NCBI GenBank assembly: GCA_965277105.1
Contig: OZ255710.1
Span: 1,426,001 to 1,490,000 of the forward strand
DNA: 64,000 nt
Direction: 5' to 3'
From: CAXSBA01 sp965277105
GTDB taxonomy: Bacteria; Spirochaetota; UBA12135; COTS27; CAXSBA01
Part shown: positions 54,764-63,328 of the stretch, piece after piece
Numbering within the stretch: position 1 is the stretch's first letter
Layout: each line of letters begins with the position of its first letter
Translations under genes and position numbers: made by a program
The notes under the pieces: model-generated
Told to the model about the DNA's origin: nothing
The model's database searches: none
Seen by the model: only the letters and a program-made list of their open reading frames with translations

Positions 54764-55711
54764 TCAGTAAGTTAATATTTTTTTTACTTCTTGGGGATTT
54801 TTTAGAATTGTATCTACGCCCTCTAGGAAAGTTCGTGGATGATAATCGGGGAATATTTTTTTAAGCTTGCGAATGTCGGTTTTTTTAGCTAGAGTGCCGT
54901 CGGGTTTGGTTTGGTCCCAGATAATTTCCCCTTGATAGTTTAATTTTTTTTTCATTAAAGCAACGTACTGTTTAATAGTTAGATCTTTGTTCACCCCAAT
55001 GTTAATGATTTCTTTCCCCTGATAATGCCTCATCAAATGAATAAGTGCTGCCGCGCAGTCGCTACTATAAAGGGCTTCTCTTTTGGGTTTCCCACTTCCC
55101 CAGAAAGTTATCGAAGGAAGATTTTTTTCTTTGGCTAGTAAAAATTTACGGATTAACGCAGCTAAAAAATGGGACTCTAAAGGGTGATAATTATCTCCTA
55201 CCCCATAAAGATTAGTGGGCATGCAGCATACCGTTTTTAAGCCATACTGCTCTTGATATTTTTGGCAAGCCACAATCCCAGTAATTTTAGCGATGGCATA
55301 ACCAATATTAGTTTCTTCTAACTTGCCAGCTAATAGCCTTTCTTCTTTAATGGGCTGGGGATTGTCTCGCGGATAAATGCACGTAGATCCCGTATAAAGG
55401 AGTTTGGTTTGAGGATTGACTTCTTTCAAACTTTCTAGAAGGTTTAGAATCATCATCGTGTTTTGATAAATGGCATCGGCTTGCTGAAGGGAGTTTTTGA
55501 TAATTCCCCCAACCAATCCCGCTAGCATAAAAACAAATTCTACTTGATTTTTTTTAAGATATTTTTTCACTCCTTCAGCGTTTAATAAATTGAGCTCCTT
55601 AGAACGCGGAGTTAAAACATTTTGATACTTTCCTTTTAGGAGTAACTCTTTAACCGCTCCCCCTAGTAAACCACTACCGCCTAGTATGAGAATTGTAGAA
55701 TTTTTTTTCAA
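54764..55711 (-). CDS. fcl: GDP-L-fucose synthase
   Basis: 315 residues, NADPH epimerase/reductase of the short-chain dehydrogenase family. LILGGSGLLGGAVKELL at the N-terminus, GSTCIYPRDNPQPIKEE, catalytic YAIAK (YxxxK) and GVGDNYHPLESH. Works with Gmd to make GDP-fucose for surface polysaccharide. It starts 5 bases after the gmd stop. Confidence 0.93.
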   Translation of the reverse strand: MKKNSTILILGGSGLLGGAVKELLLKGKYQNVLTPRSKELNLLNAEGVKKYLKKNQVEFVFMLAGLVGGIIKNSLQQADAIYQNTMMILNLLESLKEVNPQTKLLYTGSTCIYPRDNPQPIKEERLLAGKLEETNIGYAIAKITGIVACQKYQEQYGLKTVCCMPTNLYGVGDNYHPLESHFLAALIRKFLLAKEKNLPSITFWGSGKPKREALYSSDCAAALIHLMRHYQGKEIINIGVNKDLTIKQYVALMKKKLNYQGEIIWDQTKPDGTLAKKTDIRKLKKIFPDYHPRTFLEGVDTILKNPQEVKKILTY

Positions 55712-55716
55712 TAATA

Positions 55717-56757
55717 TTAATAAAAAAATCTTCCTTGATTTTTTTTAAGGGATTCGTAATCCGATTTAACCATTATTTTCACTAAATCGTTTAGCTTGGT
55801 TTTGGCTTGCCATTTAAGTTCCTTTTTAGCCAAGCTAGCGTCTCCTAGTAAAAAGTCCACTTCGGTTGGGCGAAAATATTTAGGATTAATTTTGATAATA
55901 GTTTTTTTGGTCTTTTTATCCACCCCTACTTCTTTAAGTCCTTCCCCTCGCCAAATAATTTCCATCCCTAACTCTAAGGCGGTTAATTCTATAAACCTCC
56001 TAACCGTGTTCACTTCTCCCGTTGCAATAACGTAATCCTTTGGCTTTTTTTGCTGGAGCATTAAATGCATAGCCTCGACGTATTCCTTGGCATAGCCCCA
56101 ATCCCGTTTAGCATCCAAATTCCCCATCTCCAATATTTTTTGATAACCTAATTTTATTCGGCATAAGCCAATGGTAATTTTCCTTGAAACAAAGTTAAAT
56201 CCTCTGCGCTCACTTTCGTGATTAAATAAGATGCCATTACAAGCAAATAAATTATAAGCTTCCCGATAGTTTTTAATAATCCAATAACCATAAAGTTTCG
56301 CTACTCCATAAGGGCTTCTAGGATAAAACGGGGTTTGCTCGTTTTGTTTTTTCTGCTCTAGCACTTTACCATAAAGCTCGGAGGTAGAGGCTTGGTATAA
56401 TTTGATTTTTTTACTACTGCTTTTAACAAGTTCTAGTAATTTTAAAGTCCCCAAAGCGTCAATGGTAGCGGTGATTTCTGGTATCTCAAAAGAGATCTTG
56501 ACGTGACTTTGGGCGGCTAGGTTATAGATTTCATCTGGGTTAACATTAGTAATAATTTGGTTCAAACAAATAGAATCCGTTAGATCCCCGTAGTGAAGCT
56601 TTAATCGTTTATGGCCGAATATATTTTCAATCCTAAAAGTATTAAGCTCTGCGCTCCTTCTAATAAGCCCGTGAACCTGATAATTTTTCTTTAAAAGAAG
56701 CTCGGCTAAAAAGCTACCATCTTGCCCGGTTATTCCTGTAATTAAAGCGGTTTTCAT
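55717..56757 (-). CDS. gmd: GDP-mannose 4,6-dehydratase
   Basis: 346 residues. Nucleotide loop GITGQDGSFLAELL, NLAAQSHVKISFEIPE, the catalytic STSELYGKV and YGVAKLYGYWI, and NHESERRGFNFVSRKIT. Converts GDP-mannose to the 4-keto-6-deoxy intermediate. A decayed partial copy of its C-terminal part lies at 59261-59629. Confidence 0.96.
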   Translation of the reverse strand: MKTALITGITGQDGSFLAELLLKKNYQVHGLIRRSAELNTFRIENIFGHKRLKLHYGDLTDSICLNQIITNVNPDEIYNLAAQSHVKISFEIPEITATIDALGTLKLLELVKSSSKKIKLYQASTSELYGKVLEQKKQNEQTPFYPRSPYGVAKLYGYWIIKNYREAYNLFACNGILFNHESERRGFNFVSRKITIGLCRIKLGYQKILEMGNLDAKRDWGYAKEYVEAMHLMLQQKKPKDYVIATGEVNTVRRFIELTALELGMEIIWRGEGLKEVGVDKKTKKTIIKINPKYFRPTEVDFLLGDASLAKKELKWQAKTKLNDLVKIMVKSDYESLKKNQGRFFY

Positions 56758-56783
56758 TTAACAATATTATAAGTCTAAATTAT

Positions 56784-56857
56784 AGCATAGGATAAAACAG
56801 CTTGAACTCAAATGATAAGAAAAATCTTCGTTAAAAATAAAATGAGTTGAGTAATTT
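56784..56857 (+). repeat. 74-bp direct repeat, left copy (gmd-ffh spacer)
   Basis: Matches 59628-59701 with six differences by my count, all transitions. It is the spacer that stood between gmd and ffh before the insertion; this copy remains joined to intact gmd. Confidence 0.9.
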
Positions 56858-56866
56858 AAGCGTCAT

Positions 56867-57289
56867 ATAAAATTTAACCGACCAACTGCTAATGAGCAAC
56901 TTAAAATATTAAACGAGCAGGTGAGATCAAGTTTTACGATCGGGGAGATGAGCGAGATTTAAAAACCATCGTTAAAAAAACTCAGACCTTTGCCCAAAAA
57001 AACATCTGCAATTTAATCCTCTTTGAAACCGCCGGAAGGACCGTCTTCACTAATATCGATGAAAGTGAAATAAAATTCGCTGAAGTAATTATTCTCTCGA
57101 TGACCCCTTTTGAAAGAAGTACAATTATTTATTTAATTCTAATTTTAAGAAACTACGAGTAGCGAGAGGGCTGGGGACTAATTTGCTGCAAGTGAATAAG
57201 GTTTTAAAAAAAATTCCTTGAAATGAAAAAAATTCTCCCTAAAATAGGAATAAGTGAAAAAATAGAAAAAAATAGTATAATGTTTAATT
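56867..57289 (+). pseudogene. Decayed partial copy of ffh
   Basis: Segments near 56873-57040 match ffh at about 60230-60393, and 57050-57289 matches about 60899-61195, the ffh end and following bases. The middle is deleted and several frameshifts and stops are present. Part of ffh including its downstream bases was therefore duplicated here. The G of the ffh GDRG motif is retained in the sequence but the frame is broken. It sits directly left of the aldehyde dehydrogenase gene. Confidence 0.85.
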
Positions 57290-57310
57290 AGATTTACAAA
57301 TATTTTTATC

Positions 57311-57346
57311 TAAAATAAATAAAATAAATAAAATAAATAAAATAAA
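57311..57346. repeat. 9-bp tandem repeat (TAAAATAAA x4)
   Basis: Four perfect copies of TAAAATAAA end 2 bases before the aldehyde dehydrogenase ATG at 57349. Slippage here would change promoter or ribosome-site spacing, so phase variation is conceivable. The corresponding place before rpsP lacks it. Confidence 0.85.
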
Positions 57347-57348
57347 AA

Positions 57349-58965
57349 ATGAAAAATATACTTACACCAAAAGAAGCGTTAGAACACTTAGATATTGAAA
57401 AATGGGCAAAAGCAGATGTTGACACTAAATTAAACTTAATGTATGAAGTTAGAGATAGATTGGCAAAATATTCTAAAGAATTAGCACAAGCTGATGCAAA
57501 TATGAAAAATAAAATTGTTGGAGATGATTCAATTTCTAATGAAGAGTCCGAAATAGGTACGGTAGTTCCATTAGGGAATAATTTAATGGCAGCAATTTCA
57601 ATGTATGAATATATTAAAAAAAATGGAGAAATGCCAAAAGGCATTAAAGAAACAAAAGTTAAAGACGGACTTTATGATATATTAACTTTCCCAAGAGAAA
57701 CTAAAGATAAAGTATTGTATGGTTCACAAAAACATATTTTAAGAGTTAAAGGAGAACCTAAACAATTAAATCCTTTTGAAAGGAAAGGAGGAATAATTGC
57801 AGTTTTAGGAGCAGGAAACTATAGCTCATCTTTAGAAATGGTCAAAGCATTATTTTATGATAACTTTACTGTTATTCATAAACCTCACCATATAAATGAA
57901 GAAACTGATAAAGTTTGGGCAAAAATATTCAAACCTTTAATTGATTTTAAAGCATTAGCTTTTTGTGCAGGACCAGGCTCAAGAGATTTAGTTAACGATC
58001 CAAGATTAGATAAAATTTATTTTACAGGTGGAGCAGATACAGCCCAAAAAATTATGTCAAGTTCTAAAGCAGAATTTGTTTCAGAATGTGGTGGGAATAA
58101 TCCTTGTATTGTTGTTCCGGGAATTAGAAAATGGACAAAGAAAGAAATTAGGCATCAAGCAATTCAAATAGCAACAATTTCTAAATTAAATGGAGGGGCA
58201 GTTTGTGGGAGAATTCAAACTCTTGTAACTTCAAAAAATTGGGAACAAAGAGAAGAATTTTTAGAAGCATTAGAAAAAGCAATTATTGAAGAAACACCAG
58301 CAACTGGAACTTATTATCCTGGAAGTGAAGAAAAATGGAATGGGTTTGAAACAGGAGAACCTACTCATAAAATCTTATCACCAGAAGGAGGAAAAAAGAA
58401 TAATTCCAAATTTATGTTTATTAAAGGAATTGGAGAAGATAGCTATGGTGTTAAAAATGAAGCTTTTTGTCAAATTATTTCAGAAGTTCCTTTAGATGTT
58501 TCAAGTAATCCAAAAGAATTTTTAGAGGAAGCAGTACATTTTTGTAATACTAAATTATTAGGAACACTTGGGTCAAGTATTATAATTGATGAAACAACAA
58601 GAAAACAATATGAAAAAGAATTAGAAAATGCTGTTACTGATATGAATTATGGCGGAATTTCAGTAAATACTATGCCTCCTTTTATATTCTTAAGTCCTTA
58701 TTTAACTTGGGGTGGCAATGAAAAAGTTGAAAATTTTGTTTCAGGGCAAGGAAACTTTGGAAATGCCCTATGCTACCAAAATGTTGAAAAATCAATTCTA
58801 TATGATGATTTTATGTCAATGAGTCATATGATGAATACCAATAAAGAATCAATTAAGAGTGTTGCTATTGGTATGAGTAATTATTCATTATATCCTACAT
58901 ATAAAAACCTATTGAAAATGATAGGAATTGGAATTAGAGCAAACCTTAGAAAAAAAGATTTTTAA
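57349..58965 (+). CDS. Aldehyde dehydrogenase-family protein (foreign-looking)
   Basis: 538 residues with an ALDH core: a GAGNYSS dinucleotide loop (154-160), E246 in SECGGNNP and the catalytic C286 in NGGAVCGRIQ. Substrate unknown; acyl-CoA reductase relatives share the layout. Leu is nearly all TTA, Arg AGA and Gly GGA, unlike the neighbouring genes, and it sits inside a duplicated gmd-ffh junction, so it was probably acquired. A TAAAATAAA repeat lies just upstream. Followed by an LtrA fragment and a hairpin. Confidence 0.8.
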   Translation: MKNILTPKEALEHLDIEKWAKADVDTKLNLMYEVRDRLAKYSKELAQADANMKNKIVGDDSISNEESEIGTVVPLGNNLMAAISMYEYIKKNGEMPKGIKETKVKDGLYDILTFPRETKDKVLYGSQKHILRVKGEPKQLNPFERKGGIIAVLGAGNYSSSLEMVKALFYDNFTVIHKPHHINEETDKVWAKIFKPLIDFKALAFCAGPGSRDLVNDPRLDKIYFTGGADTAQKIMSSSKAEFVSECGGNNPCIVVPGIRKWTKKEIRHQAIQIATISKLNGGAVCGRIQTLVTSKNWEQREEFLEALEKAIIEETPATGTYYPGSEEKWNGFETGEPTHKILSPEGGKKNNSKFMFIKGIGEDSYGVKNEAFCQIISEVPLDVSSNPKEFLEEAVHFCNTKLLGTLGSSIIIDETTRKQYEKELENAVTDMNYGGISVNTMPPFIFLSPYLTWGGNEKVENFVSGQGNFGNALCYQNVEKSILYDDFMSMSHMMNTNKESIKSVAIGMSNYSLYPTYKNLLKMIGIGIRANLRKKDF

Positions 58966-58989
58966 ACTGCTCTATATTTTTCAACATAT

Positions 58990-59130
58990 ATGAGAAAAAA
59001 ATCAAGTTTTAGACAGTGATGGCAAAAACCTAAAAGATTGTCTAAAAGACTTGAAGATAGAAGAATAAGTTTTTTAGAATTACTTTATGATTTAATTTAT
59101 GTGGATAATTGTTATTCAATTATCCACATA
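58990..59130 (+). pseudogene. LtrA-family fragment with in-frame TGA
   Basis: From ATG 58990 the frame reads MRKKSSFRQ, a TGA at 59017, then WQKPKRLSKRLEDRR and ISFLELLYDLIYV, the N-terminus of low-temperature-requirement (LtrA) proteins. The TGA falls next to a TGG, in a position where relatives (from memory) have Trp-Trp. The fragment ends in the hairpin, so about 90% of the gene is missing. Confidence 0.55.
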
Positions 59131-59134
59131 AATT
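59094..59134 (+). terminator. 18-bp perfect hairpin after the acquired genes
   Basis: Inverted arms of 18 bases (core TATGTGGATAATTG and CAATTATCCACATA) with a 5-base loop TTATT, followed by TTTTTTAT. It looks like an intrinsic terminator. Each arm contains a consensus DnaA box (TTATCCACA, at 59100-59108 and 59120-59128). Confidence 0.75.
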
Positions 59135-59260
59135 TTTTATAATTTTAATGTTGATGGTTTTTAACTTTTTTATTTATGTTTATTTTAATTTGGTAGGCAC
59201 ATGGTCTAATGGAACCATATATCATGATACACGCGGAAATGAAGATCTTAGAACAAGAAT

Positions 59261-59629
59261 TTCACTAAATCGTTTAGCTTGGTTTTAGCTTGCCATTTCA
59301 ACTCTTTTTAGCTAAGCTAGCGTCTCCTAGTAAAAAGTCCACTTCGGTTGGGCGAAAATATTTAGGATTAATTTTGATAATAATTTTTTTGGTCTTTTTA
59401 TCCACCCCTACTTCTTTAAGTCTTTCTCCCCGCCAAATAATTTCCATCCCTAACTCTAAGGCGGTTAATTCGATAAACCTCCTAACCGTGCTCACTTCTC
59501 CCGTTGCAATAATGTAATCCTTTGGCTTTTTTTACTGAAGCATTAAATGCATAGCCTCAACGTACTCTTTGGCATAGCCCCAATCCCGTTTAGCGTCCAA
59601 ATTCCCCATCTCCAATACTTTTTGATAAG
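59261..59629 (-). pseudogene. Decayed partial copy of gmd
   Basis: Matches gmd from about 55778 to 56146, with more than 90% identity by eye. A frameshift and in-frame stop interrupt it, and its 5' part is deleted: the sequence jumps straight to the gmd-ffh spacer repeat. This is the counterpart of the ffh copy at 56867 on the other side of the insertion. Confidence 0.88.
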
Positions 59630-59701
59630 CATAAGATAAAACAGCTCGAACTCAAATGATGAGAAAAGTCTTCATTAAAAATAAAATGAGTTGAATAATT
59701 T
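59628..59701 (+). repeat. 74-bp direct repeat, right copy (gmd-ffh spacer)
   Basis: Partner of 56784-56857, here joined to the functional ffh leader. The 60 bases that follow (to 59760) are missing from the left copy. Confidence 0.9.
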
Positions 59702-59736
59702 CATCAAGTCATCTCTACTGAGTACGTCCCTGCACC

Positions 59737-59766
59737 TTAAAGAAGAGGTCCTATTCATGCTATAAT
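59737..59766 (+). promoter_or_regulatory. Promoter of ffh
   Basis: TTAAAG at 59737-59742, an 18-base spacer and TGCTATAAT (extended -10, core 59761-59766). The leader to the ffh ATG is about 40 bases. The left duplicated copy has lost this promoter. Confidence 0.5.
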
Positions 59767-59809
59767 TTAAGTGTCATACAAAATTTTCTATTTAAAAAAC
59801 TTATTCATT

Positions 59810-61189
59810 ATGCTAAGAAATTTAACCGACAACTTTTCTCACGTTATCCAAAAAATTACTAAAAAAGGGAAGCTCACCACCACCCAAGTAGAGGAAGGCA
59901 TTCGCGATATTCGTCTAGCTTTGATTTCAGCGGAAGTCCATTTAAAGGTTATTAAGGGATTTATTAACGAACTCAAAGAAAAAGCGATTAATCAAGAAAT
60001 AGTAAAAAACGTTAAAGCAGCGGATATGCTCGTGAAAATTGTTTACGATTTATTAGTTGAAACTTTAGGGGCAGAAAAAAAAAGCGAGCTACTCCTTAAA
60101 GAACCAACTAAGATAACGAACGTTTTATTTAGCGGACTCCAGGGCTCGGGTAAAACCACTACCTTAGCTAAAATCGCCCATCGCTATAAAAATAAACGCG
60201 ATATTGTTACTGTATCGCTTGACCTTAATCGACCAGCTGCTAACGAGCAACTTAAAATATTAAGCGAGCAGGTGGGAGTCCAGTTTTATGACCGAGGAGA
60301 CGAACGAGATTTAAAAACCATCGTTAAAAAAACACAGGCTTTTGCCAAAAAAAACGTTTGCAATTTAATTCTCTTTGACACCGCCGGAAGGACCCAAGTA
60401 GACGAAGAGGCCTTAAAAGAATTGAAACTCATTTACAGTTTAATCCAACCTGAAGAAAATATTTTCGTTATCGATAGTATGATGGGGCAGCAAGCTTTAG
60501 CTCTAGCGAACCAATTTAAACAAACCGTGCCATTGGATTCACTTATCTTCACCAAGTTTGATTCTGACAACCGAGGAGGAGCCATTTTATCGGTAAAAGA
60601 AATAGTCGGGGCTCCCATTAAATATGTGGGGATTGGGGAAAAAATTGACCAGCTAGATGAGTTTGATCCGAAAAGAGTAGCAGATAGAATTTTAGGCATG
60701 GGTGATGTCGTGGGGCTAGTCGAAAAAGCTCAAGAAGTCGTCAATGAAGAAGAAGCAGAAAAGTTAGCTAAAAAATTAAAGCAAAACGAATTTGATTTTG
60801 AAGATTATTTAAGCCAACTGCGTAGCTTTAAAAAGATGGGCTCAATGTCTTCGCTAATGTCAATGATCCCGGGAATGGCGAATAAAATCAACCCCGATAA
60901 TATCGATGAAAGTGAAATAAAATTTACCGAAGCAATTATTCTCTCAATGACGACTTTTGAAAGAAGGAAGTATAATTATTTATCTAATTCTAATTCTAGG
61001 AAACTACGAGTAGCGAGAGGGTCGGGGACTAATTTGCTGCAAGTGAACAAGGTTTTAAAAAAATTCTTTGAAATGAAAAAAATGATGAAGAATTTTAAGA
61101 ATTCTAGTAAAATGAAAAAAATTCTCTCTAAAATGGGAATAAGCGAGAGTGATTTTAAGAAAATAAGTGAAAAAATGGAAAAAAGATAG
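59810..61189 (+). CDS. ffh: Signal recognition particle protein Ffh
   Basis: 459 residues from the ATG at 59810 (MLRNLTDNFSHVI); a 13-residue upstream extension has no family support. N-domain helices, GTPase G1 GLQGSGKTTT, SLDLNRPAA, FDTAGRTQVDEE, TKFDSDNRGG, then the Met-rich M-domain (SMSSLMSMIPGM, MKKMMKNF). It targets nascent membrane proteins with 4.5S RNA. First gene of the rpsP operon. Confidence 0.97.
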   Translation: MLRNLTDNFSHVIQKITKKGKLTTTQVEEGIRDIRLALISAEVHLKVIKGFINELKEKAINQEIVKNVKAADMLVKIVYDLLVETLGAEKKSELLLKEPTKITNVLFSGLQGSGKTTTLAKIAHRYKNKRDIVTVSLDLNRPAANEQLKILSEQVGVQFYDRGDERDLKTIVKKTQAFAKKNVCNLILFDTAGRTQVDEEALKELKLIYSLIQPEENIFVIDSMMGQQALALANQFKQTVPLDSLIFTKFDSDNRGGAILSVKEIVGAPIKYVGIGEKIDQLDEFDPKRVADRILGMGDVVGLVEKAQEVVNEEEAEKLAKKLKQNEFDFEDYLSQLRSFKKMGSMSSLMSMIPGMANKINPDNIDESEIKFTEAIILSMTTFERRKYNYLSNSNSRKLRVARGSGTNLLQVNKVLKKFFEMKKMMKNFKNSSKMKKILSKMGISESDFKKISEKMEKR

Positions 61190-61195
61190 TATAAT
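61190..61195 (+). promoter_or_regulatory. -10 element before rpsP
   Basis: TAGTATAAT overlaps the ffh stop (TATAAT at 61190-61195). It gives rpsP its own promoter besides read-through. The duplicate copy retains it at 57284-57289, upstream of the aldehyde dehydrogenase. Confidence 0.4.
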
Positions 61196-61262
61196 ATTTA
61201 ACTAGATTTACAAATATTTTTATCTAAAAAGATTTAAAAAAAAGTTTAAAAAGGTTGAAAAA

Positions 61263-61829
61263 TTGGCAGTAAAAATTAGATTAAACAGAATAGGTTCTCA
61301 TAAAAGGCCTTTCTACCGGATAGTAGTTATCGACAGCAGAAAAGCTAGAGACGCAAAATACATAGAGAAATTAGGGCATATTAATCCCTTATCCAAAGAA
61401 GAAAATAACGAGTTAGTTATCGACAAACCCAACACCATTGCTTGGTTGAAAAAAGGAGCCCAGCCCACTAAAGTGGTGCGTGATTTACTCACTAAAGAAA
61501 AAATATGGCAAGATTATACAGAAGAAAAATCCGAAAAAAACCAAGAAAACTCGGATAAAAAGCCTAAAAAAAAGAAAACTCGCAAGAGCCGACTTACTCC
61601 TGTCAGCGCTATCCAAAAAAGGCGAGAAGAAAAGGCTAAAAAAGAAAATTTTAAAAAACAATTAGCGGAAAGAAAGCAACAAAAAGAAGCAGAAAAAAAC
61701 GCCCCGGCTAAAACAGAAACTCCTGCCGAGAAAAAGGAAGAAGTAGCCAGTAACACTCCGGCTGCTAATGATACTCCCCCTGAAAAAAAAGATACCCCTC
61801 AAGAAAATAGTACTGAAAATAAAAAATGA
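61263..61829 (+). CDS. rpsP: 30S ribosomal protein S16 with long basic/acidic tail
   Basis: 188 residues against the usual 80-90. Residues 1-85 are S16 (AVKIRLNRIGSHKRPFYRIVVID, KAQPTKVVRDLL-like block). The remaining 100 are a low-complexity Lys/Glu/Pro tail (KKPKKKKTRKSRLTP, then KKEEVASNTPAAND). Start is a TTG at 61263. The stop overlaps khpA by 4 bases. Confidence 0.95.
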   Translation: MAVKIRLNRIGSHKRPFYRIVVIDSRKARDAKYIEKLGHINPLSKEENNELVIDKPNTIAWLKKGAQPTKVVRDLLTKEKIWQDYTEEKSEKNQENSDKKPKKKKTRKSRLTPVSAIQKRREEKAKKENFKKQLAERKQQKEAEKNAPAKTETPAEKKEEVASNTPAANDTPPEKKDTPQENSTENKK

Positions 61830-62077
61830 AGAAACAAAAAGAATTTATAGAATACGTTTTAAAACTATTAGTCGATACCCCCGATGATATTCACGTGGAA
61901 GTAGAGGAAGGAGAAAAAAGCATTGTTTTTCGAGTGAAAGCTCACTTAGATGACTACGGAAAAATAATTGGACGTAAGGGTAGATTAATCAACGCTATTC
62001 GAACCTTGCTTTTTGTTGTTTCTCGAGACAAAGGGAAACGCTGTGTTATTGACATTTTAGACAAAGAAAAAAGATAA
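61826..62077 (+). CDS. khpA: KH-domain RNA-binding protein (KhpA)
   Basis: 83 residues with a single type II KH domain: FRVKAHLDDYGKIIGRKGRLI contains the GxxG loop (GRKG). Part of the conserved rpsP-khpA-rimM-trmD order. The ATG overlaps rpsP (ATGA). Partner KhpB is not in the window. Confidence 0.92.
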   Translation: MKKQKEFIEYVLKLLVDTPDDIHVEVEEGEKSIVFRVKAHLDDYGKIIGRKGRLINAIRTLLFVVSRDKGKRCVIDILDKEKR

Positions 62078-62133
62078 TCCCTTAGAAGAGGGGTAAGTTA
62101 TTTTTTTGCAATTTATTTTTTTATCTACTCCCT

Positions 62134-62607
62134 ATGGTGAATTTAGCTAAAATCTTAAAGCCCCACGGTTTAAAAGGAGCCATGAAAATAAATCCTTTCA
62201 CTGATAATTTTTCTGCTTTTAAAAAGTACTCTCATTTTTTTATTAATGAAAAAAAATACCAAGTAGAATACTTTAAAGGAGACAACTCTCCTTTAATCGT
62301 TAAACTAGAAAATATTGACACTATTGAAGAAGTGATCGCTTTAAAAAATAATTTCCTAAGCCTAGAAAGGAATATGTTAAATGAAAAACCCGGCGAGCTT
62401 ATCGAGGATTACCTAGGCTTGGCAGTTTTTAGCGACGAAGGAGAAGCCCTTGGAATAATCAAAGAATGCTACGCTGGTGGCACCCATATGTTTTACCGAA
62501 TTATCTCTAAAGAGCAGGAAAATTTATATGTGCCTTGTGAAAAAGACCTTTTCCAAGCAATTGATTTCTCTAAAAAAACCCTTACCCTTAAAGCGGGAGT
62601 ACTGTAA
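62134..62607 (+). CDS. rimM: 16S rRNA processing protein RimM
   Basis: 157 residues. RimM N-domain (LAKILKPHGLKGAMKINPFTD) and a PRC-barrel (IEDYLGLAVFSDEGEALG, YVPCEKDLF). Binds S19 during 30S maturation. Its stop shares one base with the trmD start. Confidence 0.93.
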   Translation: MVNLAKILKPHGLKGAMKINPFTDNFSAFKKYSHFFINEKKYQVEYFKGDNSPLIVKLENIDTIEEVIALKNNFLSLERNMLNEKPGELIEDYLGLAVFSDEGEALGIIKECYAGGTHMFYRIISKEQENLYVPCEKDLFQAIDFSKKTLTLKAGVL

Positions 62608-63326
62608 TGCATTTTCAAATCATCACCCTTTTCCCCTATTATTTTAATTGCTTTTTTAGAAATGGGCTGATGGCTCGAGCTATCCAAAAAGGGATTATTG
62701 ATTACACCATTGTGAATTTAAGAAAATTTGGCGAGGGCGCCCATCAACAAGTAGATGATGTCCCTTTTGGTGGGAAAGGGGGTATGCTCTTAAAAGAAAA
62801 AGTTTTGAAAAACAGTAAGAAAAGCTTAAAAAACCATTGGACTATTTTTCTCTCTCCGCAGGGCAAAAAACTTACGGCTGCCTTAGCGAAAGAACTAGCA
62901 GAAAAGCCATCACTTACCTTTATCTGCGGGCATTATGAAGGAGTAGATCAAAGGTTTATCGACCAGGAAGTGGACCAAGAAATTTCTATTGGGGACTATG
63001 TGCTTTTTCAAGGAGAAAGTGCGGCTGTGGTTTTAATGGAAGTAATTGCTCGTTATCTAAAAGGATTTTTAGGGAATGCTAATTCCTCTAAAGAAGAGAG
63101 TTTTGAAAATGGCTTACTTGAGCATGATCAGTTCACTCGTCCTTATGATCAGCGAGTGCCAGAAGTACTCGTTTCGGGGCATCATCAAGCTATTAAAAAT
63201 TGGAAAAAAAATAACCAAATTTTTAAAACGTTATTCAATCGCCCTCAGCTGTTTAAAGAGGCCAATCTAAGCGAAGAGGAAGAGCGAATTTTTAAACAAT
63301 ACATTTATAACTTTATAAGGAAATAA
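62607..63326 (+). CDS. trmD: tRNA (guanine-N1)-methyltransferase TrmD
   Basis: 239 residues. Methylates G37. HFQIITLFPYYF, NLRKFGEGAHQQVDDVPFGGKGGM, the SAM-knot FICGHYEGVDQRFID and ISIGDYVLFQGESAAVVLMEVIARYL are the family blocks. The usual GGGAGM reads GGKGGM. Confidence 0.96.
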   Translation: MHFQIITLFPYYFNCFFRNGLMARAIQKGIIDYTIVNLRKFGEGAHQQVDDVPFGGKGGMLLKEKVLKNSKKSLKNHWTIFLSPQGKKLTAALAKELAEKPSLTFICGHYEGVDQRFIDQEVDQEISIGDYVLFQGESAAVVLMEVIARYLKGFLGNANSSKEESFENGLLEHDQFTRPYDQRVPEVLVSGHHQAIKNWKKNNQIFKTLFNRPQLFKEANLSEEEERIFKQYIYNFIRK

Positions 63327-63328
63327 AT

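Noticed and set aside
57311..57346. CRISPR-like array
   Set aside because: Perfect 9-bp tandem units with no spacers; simple repeat.
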